From Timema cristinae (lineage: Eukaryota > Arthropoda > Insecta > Phasmatodea > Timematidae), in contig JBCFYV010000001.1 in assembly GCA_039000515.1 (NCBI GenBank), forward strand, positions 55,785,372 to 55,849,371: a stretch of 64,000 nucleotides of DNA, given 5' to 3'. Shown piece after piece: positions 59,355-64,000 of this stretch. Each line of letters opens with the position of its first letter. Position 1 is the stretch's first letter. The notes under the pieces are model-generated. The model was not told where the DNA came from. It saw only the letters and a program-made list of their open reading frames with translations, and ran no database searches. Both the position numbers and the translations under genes were made by a program.

Positions 59355-61774
59355 CAGCATAGGGTGGATAAATTTTATTATACAAATACGTTATGCGCTG
59401 CTGATATATAACTTAATGGATTATAACACATAATAATCAACCAAACGTAGTTCCTCATTGGTTGTAACTCAGGGCAAAGATTGTTCGTTTTATTTTGGCA
59501 TATCTTATAGCATTTAGTAGCTTGATGATAAAGAAGAGTTGTAAGTAAACTTAACAATAATCCAAAGGTATTATTAATATTTTTATTGTTTCAGATGTGT
59601 CATTGGTTGTATGTAAGTCATAATTTAGATTTGCTTAAGGTTGAGATGTATGTGATGTTAGTAAGGGCCAGTTTTTTTTTTGTATTTTTTAGGTTTTAAT
59701 GGCCAAACTTATTTTGGTCAAGTTAATCCAAATAATTATTGCTTCAGTACAGACATAGAGTTTAATTTTCTTAATTATCTGTAGAGTGTCCTGGAATTTA
59801 ATGACAACATTTTCTGGTAATTTAAATAATTTATTGTCATATGCTGTTATTCTAATGACAGATATATTTTAAGAACTGTTGATATCACCATCAGAAGAAA
59901 ATTAAGCTTTATTTTTGTAATGGAGCAATATTCTATTTATTTTGGACAGCAAAAAAAGTAGTTTTGCTATAAAAATTGCAAAAACACACACGTCTTAATC
60001 GTATTTTATAAAGATAAATAAATGAAATTCTTTGTAAATATCCAATCTTTGAGTTGGATAGGATGTCAATAATCTTTTTTAATTTGAAAGCTTTAAATAT
60101 AAACATTATTAATATATTAATATATATCTAATAGTCTTATTTACCACATAGTGAAATGAGACCAGTAATATAAGTTGTGTTAGTTTTAATCCCAGAGCTA
60201 CTTAGAATTAAATTAATACAGAAACTATTTGCTTATTTTAATTTTAACAAACTCAAAATATAATCTGATTACCTGTTAGTTTCAATGTGATTCTCATTGA
60301 AAGATAATTAAGAGAACTTCTTAGTTTGGTGTAACTGCTGTATTTCATTGTGATCTCGTTGCAAATGAGGCTAATAATTAGACACAGTAATAAGTTTGGA
60401 TGTTGATATAATTAAATGATGACAAACTCATAATGACAAGAGACTGCATAGAACAGTCTTAACATTCGGTAAAGCTTAGTTTGCAAACTCGAACTCCCAG
60501 GATTCATATTTTTGACGGATGTATATTTTTTAATTTAGGTAGTCTACTTATAGAAACAAGCAAAATAATATTTAGTGTAAAAGTAACTACTATCATAAAG
60601 ATATATATTACAAAACTAATATCTTCCCTTTATTAAAGTGATGAACTACGTCTTAGAGAAAAAATAACACAAGTATATCGATAATAATAACATTAATTAA
60701 ATCAAATTTTAGCAAATATATTATAATTTTCTTTTTGATCAATGTAGTAAATAGTTTTTTTTAATATTCTTATACTGACATAGGCACTATACTATGGGTT
60801 GCATATTCCTATCCATAGCTACATTTTACTATGAATGATATAATCAATTAGTTTTGTATCATGAAGTGGGGTATAACGACTGGATTTTATGTTTTGTATG
60901 TTAGTCGAGTGCAAAAATGAAAGAGTATTAAAACTTTTATTGAAATGTTCACAGTAGAGATTAATTGCTTTTTAAACTTGGAAATTGTTTGACTCTTCAA
61001 TGTTTTTCATATTCTAAAAAAACATGCATTTTCCCAGTATCTAAATGCAAAGCTACTAATGGAAAATCTTGTCATAATCACGGTTTTATTTTAAATTGCT
61101 GACCAAAACGTTATTCAAGATAAATATGTCAAGACTCTTTGCAAAATCACATAAAATGTAATTTAAACAAGTAGTGTACACTCGGTTGTTATTATACTTT
61201 GTATCCAAAATTATCGCAAAAATATTTCAAAATGTCAGTGAATTTTTAAAATCTCCCTTAGATTTCCATGATTTACGTTTAATATCCTTGATTCCCATAT
61301 TTTTAGGTACTTACCATAACGGATTACACTCTAACCCTATCTTATAAGGTTAATAATAATGGAAGCTAAGTTTGATACCTTAAAAGGTAGCTGAAGGGTA
61401 CGTATCAACACTGCAGAGCCTTGGATTGATTTTATATTGAATATAAGTTGTAAAGATTGGAGTTGTTTTTAATATTCTGAGATCAGTACTCACATTTTTC
61501 TAACCTGCAGCAGATTTATATATAAACACGAGAATCAAGGCCTAAAATTGGACAAATATGATCTCTAATGCTTTCTGCAATTCTTCATTCATTTGGTCCG
61601 TACCGCATCCTATATTCAAGAGTGATTTATATCTGGAAGGCTGAATTCATTATAATTAGATTCTATTATGTAAACTAGCTATTTTCAATTAAGTTTTACG
61701 CCAATTGTCACATTTCTCTGCTTAAGGCACGGAAAACTATATATAGCCTACCACATGTATTTTTTATTTCTTTA
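59355..61774. other. Non-coding, nothing recognised
   Basis: AT-rich with no gene or clear repeat. Confidence 0.45.
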
Positions 61775-61997
61775 ACACAACCGCTTACTGTCCAGTCAGT
61801 TTGTAAGTCTATGTACTAATTACGCTAATAATCTAGGGATTAGGAAGGTACTTTTTAGAGGAAGTGCACACGCATTTCATGTAAGGAGAGTGGAAAACCA
61901 TTTTGGAATAACCACCCTCAGTACTCCAACTGGGTTTCAATCCCCAGTATCCCGCCATCGGCAGTTTAGTATATATTGTGATAGTGGTGCCTTAGAC
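61775..61997 (-). repeat. SINE B copy truncated by the hAT insertion
   Basis: + strand: CCGCTTACTGTCCAGTCAGT (tail, worn), ACTAATTACGCTAATAATCT, AGAGGAAGTGCACACGCATT, GTGGAAAACCATTTTGGA (body), and the start of the B2 head (GGTGCCTTAGAC). It stops exactly where the hAT terminus begins. Confidence 0.65.
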
Positions 61998-64000
61998 CAG
62001 TGATCTTCAACCTTGTTTGAATCAAGGTCCATTTTTTCCCCAGCTAAAGTGTTACGGAACACACCTTACATAAAACATGTCACACATAACCTAATATTAC
62101 AATTTTATGTTTGTACAGTTGTACCCAATTTAATTTTTACATACTGTTAAAATAACCTAAAATTTAAAACAAATCATAATAAAAATGTGAAAATTAAAGT
62201 TTAAAACTAAATTTCTACTATAAAGAATTAATTTTTTGCTCATATAAAAAGGTGTTTTTAAAAATGTTTACGGGTCTAATTTTAATGAGACACTTGGCAC
62301 TGCTTTTTCTTAACCAATATTTCAATATTGACTTTAATACCAGTTGTACTAATCCGAAAGGAGCTTTCTAAGTGGGCGTCGGTAAGTCGGTTCCTCAATT
62401 TCACCTTCACAATGTTCATCCTTGAGAAAAGTTATTCAAAGCTGCAGGTACTGCCAAAGAGAGATGCTGTGAGCAGAACATGACATCAGAGATTTGGAAA
62501 TTGTTTTTCTTAAACTTATTTTGAGTAAAATGTTAAAAGATCTACATAAATATATTTATCTTTTAAATCTGTATCAAACTGCAACTCAATAAGTTCCATT
62601 TGCACATTGCTCGGCACGTCCTCAACATCAACACTAAATGGAGTGGAAAATATGTTGACCAATTTTTCATTGGATTTGAAATCTTTGGAACGCGTATCAA
62701 AATCGGACCTTAGATCAGTGAGTGCAGTAATTTATTTTTCGTTGTTACGAACTTCACATTGGGATACTGTTGGGAAGTGTATTAATTCACATTTTTCTTA
62801 TTGAACTTCCCACAGATGAAGTTTGTTTTTCCTTGGTCAAATATCTTAAGTACCAAATTGTTCTTAACTTGAAGTCATATGTTCAGGTCGTTTAGGTGAA
62901 TAGATATATAAGTAAGATAGTCAAAATCAGCCATTCATTCAGGGTCGTTGAACTGATGGACAGGCTTGCTCTTACTTGCCATGAATTCACGAATTTCTTC
63001 TTTCAGGTCGAAAACTCTCTTCAGTATCTTACCTCTACTAAGCCAGCGAACCTCTGTGTAATAGATTACATCGCCGTACTCTGAGTCCATATCCTTAAGG
63101 AATGTATTAAATGTCCTGTGCTTCATTCAATCCTTGAGATCTAATGAAGTTCACTATTTTTGTAATATCTTCCATAATATCTTTGAAGCACACACTTTTA
63201 GCGGATAGGTTTTCTTGGTTTATAATGCAATACTATTGTATGAATCTGCCATTTTGACACGTAGCAATACTAGCTTTTTTTCATATAAGTGCCACAACAC
63301 CTTCATTTTTACCCTACTATTGCAGGAGCTCCATCCGTATCTACTCTGAAGAGATTGCTAACTGTAGATCGTATCGATCCAAAGTCGAAGAGACAGCACT
63401 AAAAATATCACTGCCTTTAGTAGTGCCAGTCATTGGAAAAAGAGCGGCCATTTCTTCTTTTATGGTAAAGTAATTGTAAACTGCCCTGGTAAAAATAGCC
63501 AATTGGGCCGTGTCTGTAATGTCAGTACTCTCATCGAGGGCCAATGAAAAAAACACATACTGAGAAGCACGATCTTAAAATGTGTTCTCAATATCGCTCG
63601 TTAATTCTTCAATCCTTCTGGTCAAAGTTACTTCTGACAAGCTAACTTTTGAAAACAAATGTTTTTGTGATGAACACAAAACTTAATTTGTCAAATCCAT
63701 ACACTCCTTCACAAATTCGCCATCTGTAAATGACTTTGATTTCAAAGCTATTTTCTTAGATATAATATAGCTTGCCCTAACACTTAAATCACTTTCAACA
63801 TTTTGCTTCTTAAATACCGTTTGTTGACATTGCAGTTTTTTCTTCAAATCAGCCAATTTATCTGATTTCAGTTGCCCTTTAACTAATCAATTTTAGATTA
63901 GTGCTTCGATCCGTAGTTCTGGGTTAAATGAATTCCTTCAACACCACTACCTTGTCATTACAAAGAAAACAAACTGGATTCTCTTAAATATTAAAAAAAA
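61998..64000 (-). mobile_element. hAT transposon (Charlie/GTF2IRD2-like), 3' end, open at right edge
   Basis: The terminus CAGTGATCTTCAACCTTGTT at 61998 fits the CAGTG-type ends of hAT elements, and a matching hAT transposase remnant follows inward. The other terminus lies beyond the window. Confidence 0.75.
62270..64000 (-). pseudogene. Decayed hAT transposase, related to GTF2IRD2/ZBED-type domesticated proteins
   Basis: Read from the right edge on the minus strand: an N-terminal region with KSDKLADLKKKLQ and ASYIISKKIALKSKSFTDGE; the RNase-H-like core with SLALDESTDITDTAQLAIF (near 63550) and [27 protein letters not shown] (near 63060-63100), typical of GTF2IRD2/EPM2AIP1-type hAT proteins; and the C-terminal dimerisation region with VKLRNRLTDAHLESSFRIST near 62340-62400. 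At least eight stops and several frame changes interrupt it, so it cannot be functional. The hAT superfamily normally uses such a transposase for cut-and-paste movement. The N-terminal BED finger, if present, is mostly outside the window. Confidence 0.85.

Overview
The window looks like AT-rich, gene-poor DNA from an invertebrate animal nucleus, most likely an arthropod. The evidence is a Jockey-type LINE, several tRNA-derived SINE subfamilies with target-site duplications, a hAT-like transposase remnant, long microsatellites and four tandem arrays. No host protein-coding gene, rRNA or CRISPR array could be supported.

Layout. (1) 1-4741, all on the + strand: the capsid half of an integrated Polinton/Maverick (adintovirus-like) DNA virus element. 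It runs integrase C-terminus with chromodomain (cut by the window edge), a penton/minor-capsid candidate, an adenovirus pX-like basic core protein candidate, a double-jelly-roll major capsid protein, an adenain-type maturation protease, and two small genes I cannot name. The first three are open; the last four are broken by single-base frame breaks, all at or beside homopolymer runs. The element's DNA polymerase and packaging ATPase, if present, lie to the left of the window. (2) 4920-5310: a dense cluster of TGACGT/ACGTCA motifs directly downstream. (3) 5311-54431: intergenic DNA full of repeats. SINE family A has five copies, SINE family B has several head variants that share A's 3' tail, and there are older interspersed repeats. 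Tandem arrays have unit lengths of 50 bp (15389), 18 bp (32617), 28 bp (36600) and 84 bp (44405). A 699-bp foldback element lies at 48179 and a non-autonomous terminal-inverted-repeat transposon at 52120. (4) 54432-59354: a complete Jockey-clade LINE bounded by a perfect 13-bp target-site duplication and ending in poly(A). ORF1 is intact; ORF2 (endonuclease plus reverse transcriptase) has one frame break and one stop codon. (5) 61998-64000: the 3' end and decayed transposase of a hAT transposon on the minus strand, inserted into a SINE B copy and open at the right edge.

How the parts fit: the viral module is a capsid-assembly unit (core protein, capsid proteins, maturation protease) linked to an integrase that would insert the genome. 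The rest is a record of nested transposition: SINE A into SINE B, and hAT into SINE B. The SINEs were probably moved by an unseen LINE that recognises their common hairpin-bearing tail.
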